Shown: in pieces, positions 13,480 through 26,039 of the stretch
Layout: each line of letters starts with the position of its first letter
Position numbering within the stretch: position 1 is the first letter of the stretch
Source: Sphagnum compactum
Taxonomy: Eukaryota; Bryophyta; Sphagnopsida; Sphagnales
Assembly (NCBI GenBank): GCA_965153455.1
Contig: OZ234497.1
Location: 4,402,001-4,466,000, forward strand
Reading direction: 5' to 3'
DNA length: 64,000 nucleotides
Position numbers and translations under genes: made by a program
The notes under the pieces: model-generated
The model's database searches: none
Told to the model about the DNA's origin: nothing
The model's input: only the letters and a program-made list of their open reading frames with translations

Positions 13480-14310
13480 TGCAAGGTTATATAAAAAATG
13501 AACAAACTTTTGTTTTGGATCTTGCTTTGATTGATGAAGATTTAGACTTAAATATTGAGTTGTGAACTTTTTGCAAAAAAATAAAGTAGGAAGTTTGTGG
13601 GGTCATTGATTCTTTCATTTTCTCCTTGACATAATATGATGAAAGGAGAGATCACATTATGTTTTGTATATTAAATTCAAGGTTCAAAAGTTTGAACTTG
13701 ATCACTTCTTTAATTATGGGTCATGGGCAAGGGGTGCCATAGCTAAATAGTATGATAAGAGATCCTTGTTTTCTATGCTTTTGAAGTTTTATCATCATTT
13801 ACATCCATTGTTTGAGGTTGAAAGTTCTTTTGTTGATAAAAATTATGAAAATACTAGTTTAGATATCTTTGAAATGGTAGTAAGCACTAATGAACCTACG
13901 AGGGAGCTTATTATTCAAGATTTTTTTCTATTTCAAAGATATTAGGTGAATGCAAAAGACATCAAATGCTTTTTGGAATGGTGGGGGGAAAATGAATTCA
14001 TGTTCCCAATTATTAACCTTTTAGTTTGACAAATATGGGGGAATTGTAAGTTTTCATTGAAATTGAAAGAATATTTTTCCTTGTCAACATTCTCACCAAT
14101 TTGAAGAGATACCACTTACAATCAAATAACCTTGAGAAATTAATTTTTGCCAATAGGAATCAATTCAATGATGCAAACATTGATTGCAGGGCTCCTTTTA
14201 ATTTGGTAGAATTGATAGATTCTAAGTAGATTTAGAAGAAAAAAAGTTGAGTTTGAAAACTCATTTGAACAAGATGAATTGAAAACCTACTAATCTTGTG
14301 ATTTTTTCCC
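13480..14310 (+). pseudogene. hAT transposase pseudogene, C-terminal (dimerisation) part
   Basis: The plus strand gives NSRFKSLNLITS (near 13670), then EYDKRSLFSMLLKFYHHLHP (13747-13810), EPTRELI, DIKCFLEWWGENE, and after frameshifts ILTNLKRYHLQSNNLEKL followed by ANRNQFNDANIDCRAPFNLVELID (to about 14225). These are the conserved C-terminal blocks of the same hAT group as 7620-9600, in the right order and orientation to complete it. Several stops and frameshifts are present. I infer that this and the upstream fragment were one element split by the reverse-transcriptase element at about 9.9-13.4 kb. Confidence 0.75.
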
Positions 14311-14662
14311 CTTAAGGTTTGTTTGGAATATTAAATCTTTGTAATGAAACTTGCTAGTTTTTCTAGGCCTATGAAACCTTTGAAAATTTGCAAATTTATA
14401 TATATTAAAATTGATGTTAAAGAACTAGCTAAATATAACTGACTAATATGAATGAAATAAGAACTAGTTGTAAAAGAATGCATTGGCACAAGGAAAAAAA
14501 ATTGATAAGGATATTAAAATTGAGATTTTTTTAATAATAGAACCACCTCAATTCTTTGATTCCAAGAAATTAAAACACAAAATCAGCCGGTTATTAAAAA
14601 AAGTTAATAACCGGCCAACACTGGTTCAAACAGTAGAAAACAGATGAAAAAGTGCCCCAAAA

Positions 14663-15067
14663 CTAAAAACTGTGGCAAAAATCTATACCCAAAGAAAAAA
14701 CAAACTCGAAAGCTTGGCAAATTTGGCCTATAGAAATAGGAATTTTGAGACGAAACATATTCCATTTTTTTAAAATTTCAAGGTCAAAATTTTCCGAGAA
14801 TTCATCACAAATTGAAATGAAATAAAAATCACTTTTGTTGTGCCAGACCCAGATTTCATATTTCAAGAGATCTGACAACAGTTTAGACACTAGAAAAAAA
14901 AATAAGCCTGCTGATAAGGCTCCAAAGCCAAACCTTCCCTGCCCAATGGTTTTAATAGCAGGCAACTGGGTAAAGCTTGTACCAGCACAGAGGACAAAGG
15001 GTACATACCAAGGAGGCATGCACATCATGTTGGCTTCAATTTTCCATGTGGAACCTCTGATGATCAC
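14663..15067 (-). other. 134-codon open frame, doubtful
   Basis: The longest unexplained open frame outside the transposons and the IQD gene. Its track start is a GTG; the first ATG is at 15034 (MMCMPPWYVPFVLCAGTSFT). The first 60 residues look balanced (PAIKTIGQGRFGFGALSAGL), the rest is rich in F, I and K as in chance AT-rich frames. No family recognised and no splice context supports it. Confidence 0.12.
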
Positions 15068-15164
15068 AGAGCTCTGACTCCATCCCTCTTATCACAAAGC
15101 TCATTTTTTGCATGCACCTTTACATATGTGGTGTAGGTACAGCAAGCACACACACATTTTGTTA

Positions 15165-15165
<1 letters not shown>

Positions 15166-15195
<30 letters not shown>
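15166..15195. repeat. (TCTG)n/(TC)n microsatellite
   Basis: Compound tract of GTCT units running into CT units; a short GGAA tract follows at 15369-15380. Confidence 0.95.
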
Positions 15196-16814
15196 ACCTG
15201 TCCCAACCCAAATCCCAACCTGCAATGTCCAACTGCAATTTGGAATAAGAGGCAGTATGTTGGTACAAGGTACAAACTACAAACTCTGGAACTGGAATTT
15301 TTATCTATGGACAGACTGAAGAGGGGCTTCGATAGACACAATCTGGTCGCACTCATGCTCAGTCGTGAAGGAAGGAAGGAAGGGGAGCTACAAGAGTGAG
15401 CTGCAGAAACTGTAGCTCCTGCATCAATGAGTACTGGATGAGTGAGAGGTGCTTATAATGTATGTATTATAGGACGTAGGCATCTCTGCTTCTGGAATTT
15501 CTAAGAAGGAAAAAAACTGCTCTTATCTGCAAGAGTACTTCACTATATCCTGCTTGCAAAATTTTGTACTTATGACATGCCTAGATCTCATGAACCAAAC
15601 TCCAATTTTCACTATCTATTTGGTACAGTTTGAACTTTGCATAATAATATGTTTGGGATTTTATTAAAGTTGGGTAGGTAATCTTATTGAGGCTCGCTGA
15701 CCTATTGTCGATTGTGAACTTGGCAGACCATTATTGAGCATGCCAAACTCTACTACTCAGATGTGGTAAGTGTTTTGAAGATCATATTCAGTCAAGTAGA
15801 TCAAGCTGCCCATTCAGTGCTAGTACTATCTTGATGTTTATTATTGCTAGGGAAGAAGATTCAGGGTTATAATGGACCAATAATGGTATTTGAATATATC
15901 TAGATAATTTCATTTTTTGGGTTTTTTTTTTAAAGCCTTGGGATGACTAAGTAGTTAAGCAGCCACAATCAACTCAATTTTTTTAAAAAAATCATTTACA
16001 TTTAAGCTCACATAATATTGTCCAATGTTAAAAGAATATTTTAAAATGTATTTGATTGCTTATTCATATGTAAGTCATTTATAAATTTTGTTGTTGTGAA
16101 TTAAATGCTTATAAAGGGTGGTTGCCAGCTAAGATGGTTCACTTTTTGCATTGCATTGTGATTTAAAAAAAAGAATGTCATGTATTTACATGTTATTAAT
16201 ATGCTATAAAATTAAAAATATGTTAAATTTATGATTAGATTCAAATTGTCAACTTGAATAAGAAAAAAACAATCAAAATATTATAACATATATAACACCA
16301 AACATATAATAATGGATTTTTGAAATTGAAAAATATAAATAATTTTTTGTTGTACCTTGATATATATGTATTTTTGTTTATGGTCTTTATTTGGAATATT
16401 TGATAGGGATTCAATATATGATATCTTAAAGGAAAAAAAACATAAAAATTCAAAGTTTGGTTTAAAAACATGAACTAAAAAACATGTTATGAACTTTTGA
16501 ATGGCCTAAAATAGGCCATATTTCATAAATCCCTATGATAATCACTTTTGAGTGGATTTCAAATGTTTCATTTCCTCATCTATTGATATAAGGACTTGAG
16601 TAAACAATTTTTGATTTGATCCTTTTTACTTAAAATGTCATTTATTATCATGAAGGCTTGAAATTGAAAAAAAACTTGAAACTATAAACTTTGAACATGC
16701 TTTTGATCTTAGAAAATACATAAATCTTTGCTATATAAAAAATGCAAAGTTACAATTTCATGAAAATTGGATGTCATGCAATGTTTAATGTTAAAAATTG
16801 TACTAATTTTAAAT

Positions 16815-16840
16815 TATATATATATATATATATATATATA
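16815..16840. repeat. (TA)n microsatellite
   Basis: A run of thirteen TA dinucleotides. Confidence 0.95.
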
Positions 16841-17389
16841 CATGTTATTTGTTATTTTAACATCAGTTTCCTTAAACATTGAACACACTATGCCAAATTA
16901 ATGTTACAAAAGATATTAGCATTGAAAAAATAGTTTGACATTAAGGGATTTTTCATCAAATGGATGATAAATTCTTTAGATTTATCTAGAATCTATGGCT
17001 TCAAGCCATGTATATTTGTGTGCCTTAATTCTTTTAGGTACAAAAAGACACGTAATCTAAGAATCATTAATCTTTGTCCTAGAATGGTTGAAATTGGAGA
17101 AGGCAAGAATTTCGCACATTTTTTCTGTTCATTTATTCAATCATGATATTTACATCAATGGCCAACTTTCTATTCAAGGGATTACTAGGGTTTTCATTTC
17201 TCCTCCACCCATTAACAAAGCACCAATGCTGGCTCCTTCAACATAAGATTAAGAAGAAGGTAGGTTTTTTTTGAGCCCCTAGAATCTCCAATTTCTTATT
17301 TGTTTTTTTCTAATTCGACATGGGTGTTTTTTTTTGTGATTTACAAGAAAGCTGGAAAAACTTTTGATCTGTTGTGGATTTGGATTTTT

Positions 17390-18150
17390 CTTTTTCAAAG
17401 CTACCATGGCTTGGAACAAACAATATGGCTACTACATTGAAAACTTTTTGTGGACCTACATTACTAATGCTTTTTAACAAGCATGATGACTTTCAATCTT
17501 TTAATTCCCCATTTTTCTCTTACACATGTGTTTGGGGTTTGTGGAATGAATAGCAGAAGTGTCATAGAGATGATGAGTGAGAGAAAATGCCATTATTATG
17601 TATTTGGGTCACTTCTTCAAAGCTTCCATGGCTTGGAAGCCATATGGCTACTACATTGAGAAGTTTTTGGGGACCTACATTGCTAATGTTTCTAGAAAAA
17701 CATAATGATTTTAAGTCTTGTAATTCCCCATTTCTCTCTTGCAAATGTGTTTGGCTATTTTTCACAATTTGCAAGATAAAACCTTTTTTATCTGTTATGT
17801 ATTTAAGGTTGCTTCTTCCAACCTACCATGGTTTGAAAGCCATATACTACATTGAGAGCTTTTTGGGGACCTACATTTGTTGATGCTTCTTGGTAGGCAT
17901 GATGGAGTCTTGTAATTCCCCATTTTTTTCTTGCAAATGTGTTTGGCTATTTTTCACAATTTGCAAGATAAAACCTTTTTTATCTGTTATGTATTTAAGG
18001 TTGCTTCTTCCAACCTACCATGGTTTGAAAGCCATATACTACATTGAGAGCTTTTTGGGGACCTACATTTGTTGATGCTTCTTGGTAGGCATGATGGAGT
18101 CTTGTAATTCCCCATTTCTCTCTTGCAATTGTGTTTGTGGTTTGTGGCAC
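17390..18150. repeat. Tandem array of about four units, 192-bp period at its right end
   Basis: Units contain an ACCATGG(C/T)TTG(G/A)AA start, CTACTACATTGA, TTTTTGGGGACCTACATT and AATTCCCCATTT. The last two units (17807-17998 and 17999-18150, the latter partial) are nearly identical with a 192-bp period. The first two (about 17395 and 17618) are more diverged. Both recent units encode the same open frame by chance (ending IESFLGTYIC); I do not regard it as a gene. Confidence 0.8.
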
Positions 18151-18727
18151 AAGTAGCAGTCATGTCACATAAATAAAAAATTGTGTCATAGAGATGATGA
18201 GTGAGAGAAAAAGATGTCATTGCTATGCAAGAGGGAAAACATGGCATGAAGAAGCTTTCAATGTTAGGCACTTGTGTATTCAATAATGTTTCACAAATTT
18301 TCTTCTCCATTGGACAACCCACAATGGATCATGAAAATGTGCATTAAAAAATGCTGCAAATGTGCACACTAAAACTATTATGTCTGCAAGATTAAGGTTA
18401 GTGCGTGTGTGCTTGAAGCTTCCTTGTTGGAAACATGAATCGATGTTGCCAAGATGTCTTTAAATTGTTCTCTGGCAAATGCTCAACTTTTTGCATCTGA
18501 CAACCGCATCATACTATAAACATACCATAAACATTCTTGCCCTAATAAACAAACTTCATTCCAAGGATCATATATTCGTTTTGCACCATAGTATGTGGCC
18601 AAATCTATAGAAATGTTGGTTTCCTTGTTGCTCTCCTTCATGAAGTGGAATATTTGTAATCAAAACACACATCCTTCCAAACATTGTGTAAACCTTTCCA
18701 TTATTTGCAGGTGATCAATATCTCAGC

Positions 18728-18820
18728 ATGGAATTATCCATATTTTGTCTCTCAATGTGTTTGTTATGGCTTCATTCACAAGCAATGTTGTATTGAGAGA
18801 CAAAATATGGATAATTCCAT
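18728..18820. repeat. Perfect 29-bp inverted repeat (hairpin)
   Basis: The arms at 18728-18756 and 18792-18820 are exact reverse complements; the left arm starts ATGGAATTATCCATATTTTG. The loop is 35 bases. It could be a MITE remnant or a small-RNA precursor; no wider terminal repeats were seen. Confidence 0.8.
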
Positions 18821-19469
18821 ATGTGCATGTCATAAAAATTTGGAATCAATCTAATGAATGAAAAATACGTATAAGGACTTTTAACCTCTTGTAACCATTG
18901 CTGAAAAGTTACATAAAAGCAGCTTAAAAACAATTTTGACACTAAAAACACAATTTGAAAATAATTTTTAATTAAATATTTTTGGATATTTTTTAATATA
19001 CACCTTAACATAATAATATTAATTTTTTTAAAAAAAATTTAAATATTTTTTGAATGACATATCAAAAAGATTCCAAGAAGATTCCAAGAATAAAATAGTG
19101 GTCTAAAGGGACATGTGCAGCTCCTAATAAAGTGGTTGGACCCCAATATTGATGTTGTTCTTCTTCTCAGTTATCGTGTGTGCCCCTATTCGGCATGGTT
19201 ATGGTATGGATTTACCATGTTTTATATCATATTATTTTTGTCTCTTTTTGTTGTGCTTGGAGGTAGTGGTTATTTTTGTCTGATTCTTCTAGTTCAATTA
19301 TTTTTTGAAAACATCACATATCAGCCATGTTGTTGATAATATTAACATATTTTGCTAAAATGATTAATTTGTCATAAAAGCAAGTTCAACTATTGTTTCT
19401 TGAAAATCTTGAAACTGTCAATTGAAATTGCTAATGTAAAAAGGCATATAAAAAATGTATTATGTTTAC

Positions 19470-19650
19470 TTGCAATAAGGGCTTGGCAGTCTAGAGGTAG
19501 ATGCCTAAATGGGAGATTTGGAGTTCAAATCATAGGATTTTGGTTTGAGTGTAGATTTTTTCCCCCTAACCACCCATTTTGGGGATTATTAAATGTTGAG
19601 GTAAGGATGGTCTTTAGACATAGAGTTTGTTAGTCAACTTTGTCTTGTTG
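19470..19650 (+). mobile_element. Possible tRNA-derived SINE
   Basis: An A-box-like TGGCAGTCTAGAGG (19484) and a B-box-like GAGTTCAAATC (19521) lie 37 bases apart, close to tRNA spacing, in a sequence otherwise without tRNA folding or an anticodon arm I can support. The downstream part is T-rich. This is pattern-based only. Confidence 0.25.
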
Positions 19651-20929
19651 CACAAAAAGAGCTAACATATTGAATTTTTGATCTGCTTCACATTGTAGGT
19701 TGCTTATTGGGCTTCTTCAGGATTGACAGAGATGCAAGTTTCATCCAAGTGCTAGATGTGATTCCCATGAATGGAACAATGGTCCCACTTAATATGCCCA
19801 ACATTGATGTATGTTTAGAATCAATTTTTAAATTCAACTATGATGTTTTCAGCACTACGATTCTAGGAGGAGGGATTCACACATCCGTAGTAGCTCTTTG
19901 TTTTCTAGCTACTACAAACGTGAAGACCTCACTAAAGAGGTCCTAGTTGATGGGTGGTTTCACACAAGTAACTAGAATCCTATGTTCCTGTTTTTCATGA
20001 AAGACAAATCCTTTCAAGTTCCTTTTAAAAAATGTATTTTGGGATAAACATGAGGTGAAAGGAAAGAATGTTTTCTAATCATACTCTTCTGTCTTCTGTT
20101 TTTTGTCAAAACAAGGATGGTTTGATCAGGCATGATCATGGTTTGGCTTTGTGTTAGAACAAGCTTTTATAAATGACATCAAGTTGGTTTTGTGGCAAGT
20201 ATTATTTGTTGAAGATGGGTGTGCCTCAAAATGATGATTGGCTTGTAGTCAAATTGATTTTAAGGTCTTGGAGTTTTTTTTTGTTGTGGTGGCTTCTTGC
20301 TTTCTAAGGATCCACATATCACAAACTTGGGCTATAGGCTGCTATGCACTGCCTAGGATGATACATTGAAACTATTAAAAAATTTGAAGAATAAAAAAAA
20401 TTGTTTGTCATGCATTATGCATTACACCATATACAAAAATATGTGGTAATACATTACATTATCTATCATTTTGAATTTTTTTATTTTTTTATTTTTAAAA
20501 AAAGAGGAAGATAAAATGCAAATAAAGTCATTACTTGTATTGTGAGATCTTGAATTGACATTAAATAACCTTGGATTAATCCAGAGCTTTTTTCCCCGGT
20601 CACGGTGTTCTAGTATATTATGCAATACATTTCCATTTAATTTTGGAAGAATTGTGTGATATGTATGGAACCTACATGAGCGCTTTGTTATTAAAAAAAA
20701 CACTCTAGCCTTGGATTTAATGGCTTGTTTTACTATGTTTGCACCCATTAGGGTTGCTTGAGGGGGACAATTCAAGTAGAGTTTGTGGTTATTACCCAAT
20801 TTCAAATCCTTGAGGAAAGTCTCAGTTTTTCAAGCCTCTCTATTGTACTCGTGAAAAATTGGTGGCATATCATATTCTAACAAACTCCTTTGGATCCTGT
20901 TCTATAAATTCTATTTTACATTTATGAAT

Positions 20930-21166
20930 GTAGGATTGTGAACAAAAAAGTTCTGGAAATTCATGTGATAAGTTCAGTGAGAATCACACCAGCAACCATG
21001 GATATCCCATGCTGCAATCTTTGCAACCTTCAAGTTATTACCAATACTACTGAAATGGAAGCCGAAGAAGTTGTTGCTAGGCAACGAAGGATTTCAATAC
21101 CTCTTCCTTTGGCTGAGTTATCAAAGGAACCCCAGAATGGAGTGACACTGTTCAATGGATCACTCT
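20930..21166 (+). other. Exon-like open stretch, function unknown
   Basis: An ATGTAG splice-acceptor-like site at 20927-20932 is followed by 77 open codons ending at a TAA (21166-21168). The translation has normal amino-acid composition (TPATMDIPCCNLCNLQ, then EMEAEEVVARQRRISIPLPL). I do not recognise a family and cannot find a matching upstream exon. It may be the last exon of a gene, a pseudogene, or chance. Confidence 0.2.
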
Positions 21167-22859
21167 AACCTTTATCTCCTCTACTTGATAATAGCACACA
21201 GGCCAATGGCACCTAGGGTTGCAAGTACTGAAGTCCTGGGTCCACATGCAGCTTCTAGTGGCTTCAAGGAATATAAAAACTTGTTAGTCATCCAACAATA
21301 CTGTGTGCTGGTGATGAGCTTAAGTAATCATAGATACAAGCTATAGTGATACTTGCGCTGGATGTAAGTGCCAAAAATGCCCACCACTTGTCAGCCATTT
21401 TGGCATTACTAGTGTATATTTCACAAGCTCAGATTTATGCATTTCTTGTATGTTCACACCACCAGCCTTTGAAACTGAGCAGGAGAATGCTCAAAAACTC
21501 AAGACAAATTTTCCTGAAACTGTAAAGGATACAAGTGCGATGCTGGTAAGTGGTGGGCAAAAACCCAAACCCCACAGGAGTCCTAGTTGGAGGCACTGTC
21601 ACACACAAAGACATAGGACTGGTAGCCGGTTGACTATACTATGTACTCCTTCATATTTGCACCTGGCAAAGAATTGGTATGTCTCACATGTTTGGTTCTC
21701 AAAAACGTCAGAAATAACAGCAAACTCCGTATTTAGTGACCTTTGAGCCAGTGTGATAACCAACACCGACAGATATTTGTACACTTTGATGAATACAAAT
21801 GCAGCAGTTCACTTATTTGCTTGAAATTTACAAATGTACTTGAAAACTGATAAGAATGAGTGCTAGTAGTTTGATAGCCAACACCGATGTATTATTATTT
21901 ACTGGAACTGAGCTTGTGCAAAATAGTCTAATATGCTAGTATAGAAACTACAAGAAGGTATAAGGTGCAATGGAAAGAGGATTCTGTTGTTTCAAGCTTT
22001 GCACAATTATGCAATGACTCAAGCCTTTTCCCTTTCTTTTTTTTTTAAGAATGTTTAAAGTGACCATCACACAATGGCTCAGCATGTTTATTTCTTGGAG
22101 AGGGAAGCTTATCGTCACTACACAATGGGGTTATTGTATATATCCAATGTAATAATTATCCATGTCACGAGTTTTGTGAAAGCAATGGTTAAACAACTTT
22201 TCAGGGGTTATGGAAATGAGTCTGCTAATGCATACATAAATGGCTGTGTCCCAATTCCTTTGAGTTGAAGGAAAGTGAATGATTTGGTAATGCAAACAGT
22301 CTGTGATTTTTTCTTAATTGTACATTTTCTGAGGTAGACTTTTGTGGATTTAGCAGCAATACATACCTACCAGGATTGAAAAGGCTTAAAAAGTTGACAT
22401 TCAAAACAAGTGTTTTCAGCCAGAATATGCAGATGTTACTATTATATGCATGCCTCATGTGAATGTGAATATTTCAGAATCTGCCAAATTTGGAATATTC
22501 AATAGTCAGTTTTATACCTTGTTCAAAAAAAATTTGTAGCTAAAATGGCAAGCTTAAGTAGTCTCTCTTTTCTGAAGAGAAAGGATTACTCTTCCAACTC
22601 TATTGAACAGAATGAGAGGTAACTTTGTTTAACAATAAAGGAAAGATTTCTGTTTCTTGTGCCATCTCTGGAATTGGTAGAATGACCAACTTCAATGTCA
22701 GAATGATTATTATTTCAAATTCTTCATTCCTAGAAGGGGAGCTTTTCGAGGCCCACTTTTAATGTCCTTCAAAACAGCAAATTTGCTCTTAAACGTTCTC
22801 CATCTTATTTGTCTCCTCTGTGTTCTTCTTGCGTATTGTTCCCCTCCTTTTCTCTTTAG

Positions 22860-23018
22860 GTTTTGTTATGCTAACCAGCAGCACTGTGGGTGAAGCTTCC
22901 CATAATTATCTTCTAATGTGCACTACTAGCAGAAACTGTGCTGATCGTATACAAGGTTGCAAGGAGAATTCAAGTCATTTATGGTGTGAGCCAGATCATC
23001 TCGTACCTTTGTTTATTT
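22860..23018 (+). other. Exon-like stretch encoding a Cys-containing tail, unknown
   Basis: A pyrimidine tract with CTCTTTAG (to 22859) precedes an open frame reading GFVMLTSSTVGEASHNYLLM, then CTTSRNCADRIQGCKENSSH and LWC, to a TGA at 23018. The open frame continues upstream without an ATG as a hydrophobic stretch. The four-cysteine pattern and hydrophobic lead suggest a small secreted peptide, but there is no ATG and no recognised family. Confidence 0.15.
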
Positions 23019-24192
23019 GAACATGGTAAATTTGTAAAACTTTGAAGCACTGGAAAGACAATTCTGCTGCCCACAAGCAGGCAGAGGAAGTCTATTGCAT
23101 CAAGGAGATGATAGGAGGTTGAATTGACTGCACTCAATCCACCAGGTCAGAAACTTGGTGTATCTAAAGGATGACCATAGTACAATACAGTTCAACAAGT
23201 ATGGCAGTAATCTAATTCAATTGGCTTGGTATTTTATTTCTATCAGAAAATGAATGCATAATCAATGGGAATGGGTTGACAATACAAGTCTGGTGTAAGT
23301 GTTGAAAGAATCTCGAGAAATCTTGCTATTGGACTCCCACAGAGTGAATATCACTGACATTGCAGTACATATCTCTGCTTTTTTCTCTTATGCAAATGCA
23401 CTGTGAGTTCTCTCATGCTTGAGCCGCGCCTTCAAATATCACCTCCAGAGTTAATCCTTCTAAGCTTGCTTTCTGAATACACTAGGGTTCTGAGTATTAC
23501 AACTTGAGGTTGCAACTAACATACTATACTTTAGGTCTCTAAATGCTATTTTTTCAAATCAAATGTTGTGAATGCAGGTAACTGCATTTCATATTACAAC
23601 TTTTTGACTCTTCATGTGGCGATCTCACTGTTGACAAAATCTAAAAGGTTTCTAGCTGTGAAAAGAAATTGGGAAACCTGTGTGGGGTAGAATTCTGTAA
23701 CCTGGATAAAAATGTAGAAGAGGTTGAATGGTACTTCATGGATGATCTGTAGATGTCTGTCATTGTGTTGTGTCCATCTCCATGCTGCTTGAATTGGATG
23801 ACCACTTCACAGAAAAACAAGACATCAAGTCAATTGACTTTGATGAGGATGCAGCAACCAGGCCAGACAAATCTTCAATTTTCTCACATCAAGATACTGT
23901 GATATGGAATCACAGAATCTTGCTATGTGGGTGAATGTCATCAGGGGCTCCTCTTCATTAGGGACAACATGATACCAGTGATCTGCATGTGAAAATCCAC
24001 CAAGCATTTGTCAGAAATATTCCAGAGAAAGCATCCAAGACCCAAGTGAAAGCTTACCACACGTTTAGGATGATTTATGGTACTTTCAGGTACAGCCCAT
24101 GCTTTGCCATTCGACATTTTCCTGAGACCTACACGCAGCCTCCAGCTCTCTAACCTAGGCTAGTTGAGCTAAGCTGTGTGCCTCACAAATCC

Positions 24193-26036
24193 TCATGAGC
24201 AAAGTACAGTTCCATCTGCTACTGGAGATGAAATGCCTTGTTTAAAAAGTGAACACAGGGCGAAGAAGAGAGCACTTGGGTACCTGAGGATGAACATGGG
24301 TAGACATTCAACCACAAAGAAATGTAAACACTGATGAGACAGAACTGTAATACACATGAAGTCTTTGATTCTCTTCACCATTTCTGAATCAAAAGTCTCA
24401 GAGAACATACCTGGCCATTGACACATGGTAACTGTCATGGTAATTGATTGCATCCTTGTGGCATCCTTCTGGACAACAAGCTGAGCACTTTCCCCAGATC
24501 TGAAAGTCTAGCTGGCCCAAGTTGCCTTTGTTGTATGTGAGGAGGAGGAGGAGGAGGAGCACTAGCATGACACTCTGCCATCTTTGTTTCAGCAGATACC
24601 TCTGGTTGTTGAAAACAAAATGTAATAGGGACTTGGAATCCCAGTGCATATTACTGCAGCCGTTAAGCAGGTGCAGATAAATAGAAAAAATCAATGAAAT
24701 GGGAAGATGGGTCACCCAAAAGAGAGTGCACGCTCTCCCAAGTTATCCTCACAGAGGATTTGCACACAATAAAGATAGCATTGAGAAACAAGGATGACTC
24801 TAAGAACAATAATACAATGTCTACTACACTGGCCATTGTGCAGAGAGAAAGACGCACATGATCATGCAATATTCTCAGAAGTGGTACCAGGCACGGACTT
24901 CTCAAAGATTCTCATCAGGGAAGCAGTCAGAGGCTCTGAAGAGAAAGAAACAGATCGAATACATGCTTGAAATGCACCGGGAGGTATGAAAGAGAGCAAC
25001 TGACCAGTCGAGATGCTGCTGCCATTGCTCCCACTAGAATCATAAGCCTAAAGAGAGGAACGGAAGGAAGCCGGACCATGAAGATTTTGTCTAAATGGAG
25101 ATGGAGATGCTCTTCGTCCACCAGAATTGGAAAGAAGTGAATCCTCCGCCTCCTCCTCATCCGGTTTCTTTGTATTCCTATCTCGGATCCGAGAAACGCT
25201 GAGCCACTCGCACTCCATCGTGATCCCCCTAAACTAGGAACATATTGCTTCTTGTACACCTTATCACTGGAGAAGGGAAGGCCCGGCAATCTTGTCTGCG
25301 GAGGAAGTGCAAAATCGGCAGTCCGCACGAAGCGTCCGTAAGAATGGAAAAGTTGCTACTCCTTACGATTGGAGCAATCTTGTCTGCGGTGGAAGTGCTA
25401 GATCGGCAGGCCGAAGGAAGCCGAAAAGTATCCGCAAGAACCGAAAAGTTGCTTCTCCTTACGATTGGAGCTTTCTTCTGCTTCGTGGCTGCACACACCT
25501 TTAGGCGACTATATTGAGTTCGAGAAACAGAATGGCATAAGCACCACAGTCCCTGCCGCTTGCAATCACGGCAGCAGCAGCAGCACGCATCATCCACCAG
25601 CATCCGGGCACAAGCAGGAGGACGAAGAAAAACAAACAATCTAAATGTCTAAAAACAGCTGTCGAAGATATACTCCGAGAGCCCACTACTTCAAGCACCG
25701 CACCATCGCCAGCGAAATGGAAATCGACAGCAAATCGGACAGAAACATTTGATGCAACACTTCTTCTTAAAGTTACCTGTGTCGGGACACCGGAGACGAG
25801 AAAATGCAAAGGGATAAGAAGCAGCAGAAGGAACCGTTCGGCAACAAGGAGAACTCTTCACGTGGACCGGCTGGTTTTGAGGCAGAGAACTGCGACAAAG
25901 ACAAGAAGAAAAGAGGTACTACCTTAGTGCTGGTGGTCCCCACCGCTCGTGCAAAACTGTGGCTGTGAATCATGATCCTGCGCGACAAAATACAAACGAA
26001 CGCAAAGCCGATCTGCGTCTTCCTCGCCGCCATTAC
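24193..26036 (-). other. Possible spliced transcription unit, unknown product
   Basis: This block is less AT-rich than its surroundings, especially 25.0-26.1 kb. On the minus strand an ATG at 26033 starts MAARKTQIGFAFVCILSR, with a CAG/GTAACT donor-like site at 25778. Further down, ATG-started frames read MASVVDIVLLFLESSLFLNA (24837 on) and MAECHASAPPPPPP (24582 on). They are in different frames and no joined reading is convincing. It could be a gene 5' region with leader exons, or a non-coding transcript. Transcript evidence would be needed to say more. Confidence 0.2.
25288..25471. repeat. Two-unit imperfect tandem repeat (88 and 96 bp)
   Basis: Unit 1 (25288-25375) and unit 2 (25376-25471) both start AATCTTGTCTGCGG and end CTCCTTACGATTGGAGC, with small indels between. 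The block lies in the less AT-rich island of 25.0-26.1 kb. On the plus strand it gives an ATG-started frame (25344 on) with two copies of the hydrophobic string EKLLLLTIGA. Confidence 0.75.
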
Positions 26037-26039
26037 TGA

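Larger units (their letters stand above)
14311..17389. other. Intergenic, microsatellites only
   Basis: Apart from the doubtful minus-strand frame at 14663-15067 and the microsatellites listed, this is AT-rich DNA with many stops in all frames. Confidence 0.55.
18151..20929. other. Intergenic, no gene seen
   Basis: Holds the 29-bp hairpin and the SINE candidate. Open frames such as 19707-19943 show no recognisable domain. Confidence 0.5.
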
